A stretch of DNA of 64,000 nucleotides from Chitinophaga polysaccharea (GTDB taxonomy: Bacteria; Bacteroidota; Bacteroidia; Chitinophagales; Chitinophagaceae): positions 558,001 to 622,000 of the forward strand of contig NZ_CABFVU010000004.1 in assembly GCF_902150045.1 (NCBI RefSeq), read 5' to 3'. Positions 53,632 through 63,044 of this stretch are shown here, in pieces. Each line of letters begins with the position of its first letter. Position 1 is the stretch's first letter. Under the pieces are notes generated by a model. That model saw only the letters and a program-made list of their open reading frames with translations. It had not been told where the DNA came from and ran no database searches. Position numbers and translations under genes: made by a program.

Positions 53632-55584
53632 ATGCATATTTTTACCATACGCAAATTCAGCATAGCATTGCTGTGCAGCGGCTTCTTTACGATGAATGTG
53701 ATGGCGCAATACAGCCTGAAAGAAGCAGATCGTGAATTCGACAAACTTAACTTTTCCATCGCAGTAAAAAAATATGAAAAGGCGTATGTAAGCAAGCCAT
53801 CCATGAAGGCGGTAGAAGGCATGGCGAAATCATATCTCCAAATGAGAAATTTTCAGCTTGCGGAGGCATGGTATGAAAAACTGGTGGCAATGCCTGGCGC
53901 TCCGGCAGACAGTTACATCAGTTACGCAGCGGTGCTGAAAAATAACGGTAAGTATACAGAGGCGAAGAAGCAGTACCAATATCTCCGGGACAACCATTTC
54001 CCGGGAGTGGAGGGATCGGCGATGAACAGAATGATCCGCTCTTGCGACTCTGCAGTCTTCTGGATGAATCATCCCACAGACGTCCAGCTACGAAATCTAT
54101 CCTTTATCAATACTGAATATGCCGACTGGGGATGTCTTTCCTTCAGTGGAGGTTTGCTATTCCTGTCAGATCGCCTGGAGCATGGATATGACAATAAAAA
54201 GTATGGATGGACCGGTAACGGATATACCAAGTTGTTTTTTGCAGATGCCACAAAGGCCATCAAGCCACTGGATAATAATAACATCAATGGCGCTTTCCAT
54301 ACCGGATTAGTTACCCTGAGTGCTGATGCATCAGAAATGATACTCAGTAAAACAGATAATGCAGTAAAGAGGGAACACAAGGTTGGCGGGCAAGAAGTGA
54401 GTACAGTGGGATTCAGCCTGTACCAGAGCCGGTATGCCAATGGTAAATGGTCTGCAATTACACCCCTGTCATTTGGAGCTGTCGCGAAGGGTTATTCTAT
54501 TGGCGACCCTTTTCTGACAACTGACGGCAAGCATCTGTACTTCTCTTCCGATATGCCTGGCGGTTATGGCGGAGCAGATATTTACCAGGTGGATCGTTTG
54601 TCGGACGGTAGCTGGAGCACTCCCGTAAATTTAGGCCCTAAAGTCAATACCAATGGAGATGAAAGATGCCCCGCATTTGATGAAAAAGGAAACTTCTATT
54701 TCGCATCGGATAACCTGATCGGTATGGGAGGACTGGATATATTTATTGTGCCGGGCGGCAACTACCAGAAAGTTGATCCGGTGAATATGGGATACCCTGT
54801 CAATAGCTCCGAAGATGACTTTTCACTTCGGTTTAAAGACAGCTCAGCCGGATACCTGTCTTCCAACCGGCAGGGCGGAAAGGGGAACGATGATGTTTAC
54901 AGTTTTCAGCTGAACGCATCGATCCTGGCGCCATCCTTTATCAAACTAAAGGGTAAAGTGGTTAACAAAACAACTTTAACGCCGATCGTTAACGCTGTTG
55001 TCACTATCACTGATAGCAGCAGGAATGAACGAAGACAAACATCAACAGATAATGAGGGCGTCTTTAGCTTCAGGCTGGATACGATTTCTACCTATCAGGT
55101 AAAAGCCGAAAAGACCGGCTATTTGCATGATAACGGAACATCTGTTGATATCAGCACACTGGATAGCGGAGACAGTGCATTTGTATTATTGAAGCTGGAT
55201 AGCATCCTGCTTAATCAGCCGCAGCGGCTGTTCGATCAGATTGGAAATATTTATTTCGACTTCGATAAATGGGATTTGAAACCGGAAATGAAAGCCGATG
55301 TAGATAAGGTAGTGCACATTCTGCAGATGGAACCTACCCTGAAGGTAAAAATCAGTGCATATACTGATTCAAGGGGAAATGCTTCCTATAATATGAAACT
55401 CTCCCAGCACAGAGCGCAAAGCGTAGTGGACTATATGAAGGAAAAAGGTATCGATGAAGACAGGCTGGAGGCTAAAGGTTATGGAGAAACACACCTGGTG
55501 AATGGCTGCAGCGATGGAGTGCCCTGTACGGAAGCAGAGCATCTGCAGAACAGAAGAGTTGAATTTACTTTATTAAAAAGATAA
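53632..55584 (+). CDS. OmpA-family protein with TPR-like, PD40 and CarboxypepD_reg-like domains
   Basis: The 650-residue protein has a signal peptide (IALLCSGFFTMNVMAQ), an N-terminal TPR-like part (about 25-130: ADREFDKLNFSIAVKKYEKA), WD40-like PD40 repeats (about 155-425: GDPFLTTDGKHLYFSSDMPG), a carboxypeptidase-regulatory-like domain (about 440-520) and a C-terminal OmpA peptidoglycan-binding domain (about 535-650: IYFDFDKWDLKPEM, KVKISAYTDSRGNASYN, LSQHRAQSVVDYM). It resembles PorE-type proteins that anchor T9SS parts to the cell wall. It follows the PorP/SprF gene by 37 bp. Confidence 0.92.
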   Translation: MHIFTIRKFSIALLCSGFFTMNVMAQYSLKEADREFDKLNFSIAVKKYEKAYVSKPSMKAVEGMAKSYLQMRNFQLAEAWYEKLVAMPGAPADSYISYAAVLKNNGKYTEAKKQYQYLRDNHFPGVEGSAMNRMIRSCDSAVFWMNHPTDVQLRNLSFINTEYADWGCLSFSGGLLFLSDRLEHGYDNKKYGWTGNGYTKLFFADATKAIKPLDNNNINGAFHTGLVTLSADASEMILSKTDNAVKREHKVGGQEVSTVGFSLYQSRYANGKWSAITPLSFGAVAKGYSIGDPFLTTDGKHLYFSSDMPGGYGGADIYQVDRLSDGSWSTPVNLGPKVNTNGDERCPAFDEKGNFYFASDNLIGMGGLDIFIVPGGNYQKVDPVNMGYPVNSSEDDFSLRFKDSSAGYLSSNRQGGKGNDDVYSFQLNASILAPSFIKLKGKVVNKTTLTPIVNAVVTITDSSRNERRQTSTDNEGVFSFRLDTISTYQVKAEKTGYLHDNGTSVDISTLDSGDSAFVLLKLDSILLNQPQRLFDQIGNIYFDFDKWDLKPEMKADVDKVVHILQMEPTLKVKISAYTDSRGNASYNMKLSQHRAQSVVDYMKEKGIDEDRLEAKGYGETHLVNGCSDGVPCTEAEHLQNRRVEFTLLKR

Positions 55585-55588
55585 TAGT

Positions 55589-55901
55589 ATGGGAATGAAA
55601 ATGAGGTGTAATGTTTTCCTGCTGATCCTGGCCCTGGCAATGGGCAGTATGCTACTTTCCTGCAGAACCGGGAGTTACGCAGGTGGAGGCATGGTCAGGA
55701 AACGAAGTGGAATCATACCTTGCCCCACAATTAGCGGGCACGCAGAGAGAAAAATATTTAGCCGCTCTTTTTACCAGTAAGGCGCAATTTATTAACCAAC
55801 CACAAGCGCTTAGGCGCCTGCCTTTGAAAGCAGCACCAGCGTGGCTATATCAATATCAGCACAGGATTTTTGGCAGGAAAAACTGCTGCTGTGAGATATA
55901 G
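55589..55901 (+). pseudogene. Small lipoprotein gene, probably frameshifted
   Basis: Frame one (55589-55780) begins MGMKMRCNVFLLILALAMG and MLLSCRTG, a lipoprotein signal with lipobox LLSC. Its tail is then arginine-rich and looks like noise. A +1 frame from about 55671 to the stop at 55901 reads GVTQVEAWSGNEVESYLAPQ and TQREKYLAALFTSKAQF, which looks like real protein. Removing one G of the GGG at about 55670 would join them into one lipoprotein of about 104 residues. It is 4 bp after the OmpA gene, so it belongs to the adhesin operon. The function is unknown. Confidence 0.5.
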
Positions 55902-56384
55902 CCTTTTTTAAGTAACTGTCATTAATAGGCAGAATGCGTTGGTCCGGCCTTTTTTCCGTTGCCTGTTAATCAAAAGTTAATGCCCGGTTCGTGCCGGGTA
56001 AAAAAAGAATGATGATGTATCTCGTGTATAACCATCGCAAATAGATACCTATCCTAGTTAAACGATCAAGGCAACAATGTTGGTAATCTTGATCAGGAGG
56101 GCGGGGAACTCCCTGCCCTCCTCTTTTTAATTAAAACACCGGCAGGTCTTCTTTTCTATATTTCCTTTTCATAAACTGTTAATGAATATCATAAAAAATA
56201 TGCTTCCCCGTTAGTTTTCTTTATTTTCACGTTGAACTCTACTTTTCTTCAACTTGAGCGTATGATGGATATTGTATTACAGTAATTACCGCCCGGGTAA
56301 TTACCTCTTCAGCTGATAATTCTATTCATGGCTTCTGCGCCTTCGGCAGCAGGAGTATCTTCTATTTATTTAATTCTATCAGTA
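55902..56384. other. Intergenic region with terminator hairpins
   Basis: No gene is visible. It holds the terminators of the adhesin operon, and at 55996-56024 a degenerate form of the two-part motif (GGGTAAA-N13-TGTATCTCG). Confidence 0.55.
56064..56128 (+). terminator. Two successive hairpins ending the adhesin operon region
   Basis: GATCAAG (56064-56070) pairs with CTTGATC (56088-56094); immediately after, AGGAGGGC (56095-56102) pairs with GCCCTCCT (56115-56122) and is followed by CTTTTT. The second is a typical intrinsic terminator. Confidence 0.75.
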
Positions 56385-56690
56385 ATGCACAAATACAATT
56401 ATACTATCAGGAGGGAAAAACCTTCTGACATCAACGCTATCGATCAGGTAACAAAAACTGCGTTTGCCTCAGCAGCATACAGCAGCGGAACGGAATCATC
56501 CATCATAAAGGTCCTGCGCGCAAATGGCCAGCTCGCCATTTCCCTGGTGGCAGAGGAAGAAGGATTATTGATAGGGCACATTGCTATATCGCCTGTAACT
56601 ATTTCATCGGGAAGTGAAGGCTGGTTTGGATTGGGGCCCGTATCGGTGATCCCTTCCAAACAGAGATCTGGTGTAGGGTCCGACCTGTAA
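56385..56690 (+). pseudogene. GNAT N-acetyltransferase, N-terminal fragment
   Basis: From the ATG at 56385 the frame gives 101 residues: MHKYNYTIRREKPSDINAID, LVAEEEGLLIGHIAISPV and GWFGLGPVSVIPSKQRSGVG. The latter two are GNAT motifs D and A (LGPVxVxPxxQxxGIG). The protein ends just after motif A, where the acetyl-CoA binding loop should continue into another 60 residues. The following bases read as the tail of a redoxin. So the gene is truncated at a deletion junction near 56685. Confidence 0.82.
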
Positions 56691-56808
56691 AAAATATCAG
56701 ATTAAAGCTATTCCCAGGAATTTTCTGATCGATAACAAAGGTGTAATTGTTGCCAAGGATCTCCATGGAAAAGAGCTGGAAGCAAAGCTGATGGAACTGT
56801 TTAACTAA
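56690..56808 (+). pseudogene. TlpA/redoxin-type C-terminal fragment
   Basis: In a frame directly after the GNAT piece: KKYQIKAIPRNFLIDNKGVI and VAKDLHGKELEAKLMELFN, then a stop at 56806. This is the end of a TlpA-like thiol oxidoreductase (IPxxFLIDxxGxIVAKDLxG.EL). The redox-active part is missing. Confidence 0.8.
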
Positions 56809-57749
56809 AGGTGTTTATGCGGTCGCCTGGTGTTATATTTACTGGAGGTTTTGGTGAGATTATGTCAGACTGATGTAACTGATTGATTTTCCATAAAGGG
56901 TTACACTGCTATTTAAATGACACATTTCTTTCAGTAGTCCCGATAATATTGATACTGCTGCCTTTGGCCAGCTCTGGATTTACTTTTCCATTCTTTTGGG
57001 CGATAAATGTAAACGAGAGTATACTGAGCTGGTGCGTTGGATTATCAAAGGACCACGTAACGCCCTGCAGGCTGAACGCTGAACGTATCCGGTAATTGTC
57101 CTTCATAGGTAGTGATATTGGGCTCCTCTATTCAGTATGGCAGGTAGTGTTTTTTATTTTCCATTTGCTGTGAGATGTTTGTCAGGATGACGCTTTGTTG
57201 ATGTAATATGCGCTTGCCAGGTGTTATATTACCGGAGATTTTGGTAAATTTATTCTCAGGGAGAGTAGACGCTTAACTTAACCTCAATTTCCAGCCTGTT
57301 GAAAAGCCATGTTACTGTATGGTTACTCCCTGGCTACTGTATGGATACTCCCCGGTTCCCCTATATATAACCCACATATAAGCCGCTGTTGAGCCGCATA
57401 TAACCTGTATTTATAAGATCCGGGTTATGACCAGGTAAAAAGCAGGGAATGCTTCCCGCTAAAGTGGGTAGTAATTACCCTGAGAGGGTATGAGAAGTTT
57501 CTGAAAGGATAAAACCGGGTTACGTTTTCCCGTTTAATATATTGCTGTAACCGCTCTTCCCCTTCTTATGCACATTATTGTCAATACGACATTTAACGTG
57601 CGTATAAATTAATCCCATAAAGAGCTTTAGGATAATATTCGTATATAATCGGTTAATTATTCTGAATCCATCTACCCAGCTTACTCCTAATTTTAGTGCG
57701 CTAACTACTCTATGAAGGCCTTCAACCTGTCAACCAAAACATTATTCAA
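56809..57749. other. Long intergenic region before locus C
   Basis: Nearly 940 bp without a firm gene. It holds two diverged copies of a roughly 45-bp sequence (near 56815 and 57203), two tandem 22-bp units (57312-57355), and TAATTTTA at 57688-57695, possibly a -7 box. A minus-strand frame of 65 codons at 56909-57106 reads like protein in places but I cannot place it. Confidence 0.55.
57312..57355. repeat. Tandem 22-bp repeat, two copies
   Basis: TTACTGTATGGTTACTCCCTGG is followed directly by CTACTGTATGGATACTCCCCGG (19 of 22 bases the same). It lies about 400 bp upstream of the locus C SusC gene. Confidence 0.8.
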
Positions 57750-60700
57750 ATGGCACTATCAGCAAAATCAGCAGTATCACGATGTATTGTACCGCTATGC
57801 GTGGTATGTTTTATTGCTTTCTTTTCCTTTTCTGCCGCGGCGCAGAAAAGAGCGATCACTGGTACCGTGGCCGATTCCACCGGTATGCCTATTATTGGCG
57901 CCACCGTCCGGGAGAAGAATGGCAAGGCGGTTACCACCTGTGGAGCCGACGGATCATTTAAATTAACCGTTGATGAAAAGAATTCGCTGGTTGTATCCAG
58001 CGTCGGGTTCCTTAATGCGGAAGTACCGGTGGGCAGCACAACCACTTTCGCCATTACTTTAAGCAGCAATACTTCGGCACTGAATACGGTGGTGGTAACG
58101 GCGCTGGGTGTAAAACGGGATAAGCGTAACCTTACGTTCAGCTCCCAGCAGCTGAACGGGGAGGAGCTGTTAAAAACCAAGGAGCCAAACCTGGTGAACA
58201 CTTTGGCTGGTAAGGTACCGGGTATACAGATCACCAGTTCCTCTGGTAATGCAGGGGCCTCGTCCCGCATTGTGATCAGGGGGAATTCTTCTCCTACCGG
58301 CGAGAACCAGGCCTTATTTGTAATAGATGGCGTGCCTGTAGATAACACGGAAACCGGCAATATTGGCGGCGGGGCGGCTGGCTCCGGTGTAAACCGTATC
58401 TCAGATATTGATCCTGCTATCATAGAAAATGTGAACATCCTTAAAGGCGCTGCTGCTACAGCGTTATACGGTTCTTCCGGCGCCAGGGGAGTAGTGCTCA
58501 TTACCACTAAGAACGGTGGGATAGAAAAAAAGCCGGTGTTCAGTTTTTCTTCTGATGCCTCCTTTGAGCATCCGCTGTTACCGGAACGTCAGAATATTTA
58601 CGGACAGGGCACGGAAGGTATCTTTTACAACGGGGAGGATGCCGACAGGAAAACAAGCCTCTCCTGGGGGCCCCGCATGGATACGCTCAAAGTAAACGGC
58701 AAACCCGCGCCAACCTACGATCCATACGATTTTTTCCGTACCGGTATTACTACCAACAATACTATTTCTGCTTCCGGCAGTAACAATAGTTCCAACTACT
58801 TCCTCAGTTATTCTTATTTCAACCAGAAAGGGGTGATGCCGGAAAATGATTTTAAGCGGCATTCGTTTTTTGCAAAATATAATTCCAAAATAGGCAGGTA
58901 TGTAAGCACTACTTTCCAAATGGGATATAGCAACTCCAACCAGGACAGGCTGCCGGAAGGCGCCAGCAACGGGCCTTTGTTTGTGCTGTTGCTGCAGCCG
59001 GTATCCTGGAATCCTTATCCGGTGCTCCTGCCCGATGGCAGCCAGCGCGGCTACCGCAATTCCAGGAATATGCCGCTATGGACGCTCGATAATATCAGCA
59101 ACAATTCCAAAGTAAACAGGTTTCTCCCGGTATTTACCGCCAATATCACTCCCACCAGCTGGCTGACTATTACAGAAAGACTTGGCGCTGATATTTACAC
59201 CGAGTCCGATAAATATGTAGAGTATCCAAGTCCGCAGATAGGGCTCACCGGGCAGATCAGGAACCAGAACATCAACTTCCGGCAATTCAACAATGACCTG
59301 ATCATTAATGCTACAAAAACATTTGGCAAATTTAATGTGAACCTGTTGCTAGGTAATAATATCTATACCACCTACAACCAATATATGAATATCAACAGCA
59401 CCGGGCTGAATATTATCGATTTCAATAATTTATCCTCCGGTACTACTATCACCGGCACGGAAAGCCATACCCAGCTCAGGAAAGTGGGCTTCTACTCACA
59501 GGCGAACATTGAGTATAACCGCTTCCTGAACCTGTCGCTCACCGGCAGGTACGATGGGAGTTCTGTGCTCAATCCTGATAAGAACTTTTACCCATACGGA
59601 TCGGCAGCCGCCAGTTTTATCTTTTCCGAATTCCTGGGCGCTAAGGCTTCCAGTGTCATAAACTTCGGAAAGGTGCGGTTGAGTTATGCCACGGTAGGTA
59701 ACGACGGGGTAGGGGCCTATGCGCTGTCTACTCCCTATGTACAGGCTGGCAGGAATACCAATGCCGGTTACTTCCTGTACCCGTTCCAGGGGCAACAGGG
59801 ATTTTTACTCACACCTGCACTGGGTAACCCGTCGCTCATCAATGAACGGCTCAATGAGTATGAAGCAGGGCTTGAAATGCGTTTCCTGAGAGACAGGATC
59901 AACTTTGAAGGATCTTATTTTAGCCGCCGTTCCAAAAACGGTCTCATTCCCGGTTCACAGATCTCCAATGCCACCGGCTACAGCAGTACCACTTTTAACT
60001 CCGCAGAAATATCCAACAAGGGAATTGAGTTGCTGCTGGGTGCTACGCCTGTGAAATCGAAAGATTTCAGCTGGAATATTACCCTGAACTTTTCAAAGAT
60101 CAAAAACGAGGTGCTTACGCTGGGTCCGGGCATCGACCAGCTGGGGCGCCTGATCAAAGGCCAGCCATATAATATTTTCTTTGGCCCCCGTTATAAGCGT
60201 GCAGACAACGGCGAATTGCTCATCGACGCCGGGGGCTTACCGGTAGTAGACCCGCAACAGGGCATTGTAGGCGATATTAACCCGGATTGGCTGGCTGGCA
60301 TGGATAACAGCTTCCGCTATAAACAGTTCAGCTTCTCCTTTTTCTTCGACATGAAAAAAGGCGGGGATGTACAAAACGATGTGGAATCAGCCGGCTTTTA
60401 CTATGGCACTGCGAAGGTAACGGCTAACCGTGGTAAAATAGTGGTGAAGGGGATCAGTGAAGTAGACGGAAAGGCCAACAACGTGGAAGTAGATGCACAA
60501 ACTTACTACCAGACCAGGCAATACGAATCTACCATCCAGGACGGTACTTATATCAAGTTGCGGAATGTAAGTCTTTCTTACTTCCTACCCGCTTCCTTCC
60601 TGGCAAGAACTCCTTTCAAATCCGCTTCGCTGGCAGTTACCGGCAGGAACCTCTGGATCTACAGCCCGCATTTTACCGGCGCTGATCCGGAAGTAAGCTC

Positions 60701-60791
60701 TTATGGCACAGGCAACAGCTCGCAGGGCATCTACGCGTTTTCTACGCCTACATCCCGCTCTATCAACTTTTCACTGAAATTCAGTTTTTAG
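57750..60791 (+). CDS. SusC/RagA-family TonB-dependent transporter (locus C)
   Basis: The 1013-residue protein has a signal peptide (VVCFIAFFSFSAAAQKR), a carboxypeptidase-regulatory-like domain (about 34-115: ITGTVADSTGMPIIGATVRE), a plug (LVNTLAGKVPGIQITSSSGN, LKGAAATALYGSSGARGVVL) and a barrel that ends in SINFSLKFSF. There is no STN domain. The ATG at 57750 is chosen; a different-frame ATG at 57712 leads into a frame without SusC homology. It forms a pair with the following SusD gene. Confidence 0.94.
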   Translation: MALSAKSAVSRCIVPLCVVCFIAFFSFSAAAQKRAITGTVADSTGMPIIGATVREKNGKAVTTCGADGSFKLTVDEKNSLVVSSVGFLNAEVPVGSTTTFAITLSSNTSALNTVVVTALGVKRDKRNLTFSSQQLNGEELLKTKEPNLVNTLAGKVPGIQITSSSGNAGASSRIVIRGNSSPTGENQALFVIDGVPVDNTETGNIGGGAAGSGVNRISDIDPAIIENVNILKGAAATALYGSSGARGVVLITTKNGGIEKKPVFSFSSDASFEHPLLPERQNIYGQGTEGIFYNGEDADRKTSLSWGPRMDTLKVNGKPAPTYDPYDFFRTGITTNNTISASGSNNSSNYFLSYSYFNQKGVMPENDFKRHSFFAKYNSKIGRYVSTTFQMGYSNSNQDRLPEGASNGPLFVLLLQPVSWNPYPVLLPDGSQRGYRNSRNMPLWTLDNISNNSKVNRFLPVFTANITPTSWLTITERLGADIYTESDKYVEYPSPQIGLTGQIRNQNINFRQFNNDLIINATKTFGKFNVNLLLGNNIYTTYNQYMNINSTGLNIIDFNNLSSGTTITGTESHTQLRKVGFYSQANIEYNRFLNLSLTGRYDGSSVLNPDKNFYPYGSAAASFIFSEFLGAKASSVINFGKVRLSYATVGNDGVGAYALSTPYVQAGRNTNAGYFLYPFQGQQGFLLTPALGNPSLINERLNEYEAGLEMRFLRDRINFEGSYFSRRSKNGLIPGSQISNATGYSSTTFNSAEISNKGIELLLGATPVKSKDFSWNITLNFSKIKNEVLTLGPGIDQLGRLIKGQPYNIFFGPRYKRADNGELLIDAGGLPVVDPQQGIVGDINPDWLAGMDNSFRYKQFSFSFFFDMKKGGDVQNDVESAGFYYGTAKVTANRGKIVVKGISEVDGKANNVEVDAQTYYQTRQYESTIQDGTYIKLRNVSLSYFLPASFLARTPFKSASLAVTGRNLWIYSPHFTGADPEVSSYGTGNSSQGIYAFSTPTSRSINFSLKFSF

Positions 60792-60819
60792 TATGCCAGC
60801 ACCACTAAAATTTATCAAC

Positions 60820-62202
60820 ATGAGAAAGTCTTTTTATATACTGCTGCTCACAGGTCTTTGTTTACAGGGCTGTAAAAAGTTCCTGGACGTTAACAAGGAT
60901 CCCAACAACCCGGTGGATGTACAGGAATCACTGATCCTGCCGCCGCTGGAGCTGAACATTTCCGATAATATCCAGGGAGGCAATGCGGGGATCATTATAC
61001 AGAACTATGTGCAGAACATAGCTGCCAACCAGCTGAATCCTTATGTGGGCAGTTACCAGTTGTTTAATATTGATATGGATGGCGATTGGTCCAACTTCTA
61101 CGTGACCTCGCTCAATAACCTGATCACCCTGAATAAAAAGGCGGAAGCGAATAACAACTGGAACTATGCGGCTATTGCCAAAATACTTACTGCCTATACG
61201 CTGGGCACCGCTACCGATTTCTGGGGAGATATCCCTTATTCCAAAGGGTTCACCAGCGGGGTGTTCACAGTGCCATACGATAAACAGGAAGATATCTATA
61301 AAAGTATACAGTCGCTCCTCACCGATGCCATTGCCAACATTGACAAGAACAGCAGTCCAAAGACCCCGGCTGGCGACGACTACTTCTACAACGGTAATAT
61401 GAATGCCTGGCGTAAGCTGGCCTGGTCGCTGAAAGCCAGGTATTATATGCATCTCACAAAAGCGCCCGGCTATGCCGCCAAAACACAGGCAGAAAGCGCA
61501 ATGGCCGCCCTGAAGAACGGCATGTCATCCAATAACGACGATTTTAAGTTCACCTACACAGGTGCAGCCGGATCGGAAAATATCTGGTACCTCACCTTTA
61601 CACCTGTCACTACTTACGTGATGAATGCCACGCTGGTAGATACATTGCGTAACCGGAATGATCCCCGGCTTCCGAAGATGATTGCCCCGGCAAAGACAAC
61701 AGGGCTGTATACCGGCAGGAGGATAGGCACTCCCACCGGCGACCTGGATAAGTATTCTCACCCCGCCACGTTTTATGGCGCCAAGGCATCTTCCAATTAT
61801 ATATTCAATTATTCAGAAACCCTATTCATACAGGCGGAGGCCCTGCTGATCACCAGTGGTTTTACTGCAGCGCAGCCGGTGTATGTAAATGCCATCAATT
61901 CCCATTTGTCCAAACTCGGTATTGATACCACTTCCGCCGCAGCCACAGCTTATGTAAACAGCCGTAAATTAACTGCCGGCAATGCGTTACAGCTGATCAT
62001 GGAAGAAAAAGCAATAGCCAATATTTTCAACTTCGAAACGTATAACGACTGGAGGAGAACAGGTTTCCCAAAATTGCAGAAAGTAGACGGTGCATTGATA
62101 GACATCCCCCGGCGGTTATTATATCCGCAGAGCGAAATATTAACGAATGCACAGCCACAACAATCAGCTGTACAGAGCACGAAAGTTTGGTGGGATAATT
62201 AA
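60820..62202 (+). CDS. SusD-like lipoprotein (SusD-like_2 type, locus C)
   Basis: From the ATG at 60820 the product has 460 residues. The lipobox is LCLQGC and KKFLDVNKDPNNP follows, a very typical SusD-like_2 start. Further on: TATDFWGDIPYSKGF, DPRLPKMI and ETLFIQAEALLITSGF, with the end YDWRR-like segment NDWRRTGFPKL. It lies 28 bp after susC. The ORF opens at 60793, but the internal ATG gives the signal peptide. Confidence 0.92.
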   Translation: MRKSFYILLLTGLCLQGCKKFLDVNKDPNNPVDVQESLILPPLELNISDNIQGGNAGIIIQNYVQNIAANQLNPYVGSYQLFNIDMDGDWSNFYVTSLNNLITLNKKAEANNNWNYAAIAKILTAYTLGTATDFWGDIPYSKGFTSGVFTVPYDKQEDIYKSIQSLLTDAIANIDKNSSPKTPAGDDYFYNGNMNAWRKLAWSLKARYYMHLTKAPGYAAKTQAESAMAALKNGMSSNNDDFKFTYTGAAGSENIWYLTFTPVTTYVMNATLVDTLRNRNDPRLPKMIAPAKTTGLYTGRRIGTPTGDLDKYSHPATFYGAKASSNYIFNYSETLFIQAEALLITSGFTAAQPVYVNAINSHLSKLGIDTTSAAATAYVNSRKLTAGNALQLIMEEKAIANIFNFETYNDWRRTGFPKLQKVDGALIDIPRRLLYPQSEILTNAQPQQSAVQSTKVWWDN

Positions 62203-62249
62203 AACGGGAGGGTAAAGTAAAGCATCTTTCATGGTGCAAAGTGTAAGTT

Positions 62250-62302
62250 AACCAAAAGGGATCTGCCAGTACCTTCGTACTACGGCGGGATCCCTTTTGG
62301 TT
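62250..62302 (+). terminator. Terminator after locus C SusC/SusD
   Basis: A perfect 14-bp stem (62250-62263 with 62289-62302, core CCAAAAGGGATC) closes a 25-base loop, 48 bp after the SusD stop. Confidence 0.8.
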
Positions 62303-62438
62303 TATCCGGAGGTATCCAGGTGCAGCTTATCACGCAGGTGGCCAGGTATCTTTTATTTCGTTTTTGCAGGAAATTACTTATTTTAACGGAAATACCTCTC
62401 CAATTTCCAAGAACTAAATAAGTAATATCCGGAACTTA

Positions 62439-62987
62439 ATGCAGGAGTACATTCAAAATATCATAAATGATGATCAGGTGGCATTTGAAATGGTATTTAA
62501 ACTGAGTCACCGGAAAATTTATGCCTATTATTTTAAGAAAACGGCTTCCGCGGAATTGGCGGATGAACTGACGCAGCTTGCTTTTATAAAATTATGGCGT
62601 TTCCGGCATACGCTGGCAACTAATATCAGCATGGATATACAGCTGTTCCGGATAGCTAAATCAACGTTGTTGGATCATTTCAAAAAAGTAGCTGCAGAAG
62701 AAAGGAACCTGAAATCATATTACCGGGATTATTTCCCTGGCACCACTGTTTCTCCCACCACTTACGAAACCAATGAGCAGCTTACTGCCATATTAAACCA
62801 GTTGCCACCTACCCGCAGGCAGGTTTTTATCCTGAGTAGAATAGAAGGCTACAGCTATTCGGAAATAGCGGCCCGGCTGTCGATCTCTCCCAGAACAGTT
62901 GAAAAACACATATCGTTGGCATTGAAACAATTAGGTGGTTATGGACGTGCAACGGTCATCATCTTTTTAGCATATCATATTTCCTGA
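62439..62987 (+). CDS. ECF RNA polymerase sigma factor (locus D)
   Basis: The 182-residue protein has region 2 (VAFEMVFKLSHRKIYAYYFK, ELADELTQLAFIKLWRFRHT) and region 4 (AILNQLPPTRRQVFILSRIE, GYSYSEIAARLSISPRTVEK, HISLALKQLGGY). It belongs with the FecR gene 57 bp downstream and probably controls a SusC gene beyond the window, not the SusC/SusD pair before it, which is closed by a terminator. Confidence 0.93.
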   Translation: MQEYIQNIINDDQVAFEMVFKLSHRKIYAYYFKKTASAELADELTQLAFIKLWRFRHTLATNISMDIQLFRIAKSTLLDHFKKVAAEERNLKSYYRDYFPGTTVSPTTYETNEQLTAILNQLPPTRRQVFILSRIEGYSYSEIAARLSISPRTVEKHISLALKQLGGYGRATVIIFLAYHIS

Positions 62988-63044
62988 ATTTTTTTTTATT
63001 GATTACGGGTATCCTGCAGGCAGGATCGTATTAGGATTAGAGAT

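Noticed and set aside
56909..57106. Minus-strand 65-codon gene
   Set aside because: Parts read like protein, but no family, signal or start context supports it; kept only as a note on the intergenic region.
57457..57530. TPP riboswitch upstream of the locus C SusC gene
   Set aside because: CTGAGA and GGATAA are present in the right order, but the conserved 5' GGGGTGC part and the stems do not form; similarity is too weak.
57712..57966. Alternative start of the locus C SusC gene in another frame
   Set aside because: The frame reads without SusC similarity and overlaps the signal peptide region of the real frame at 57750.
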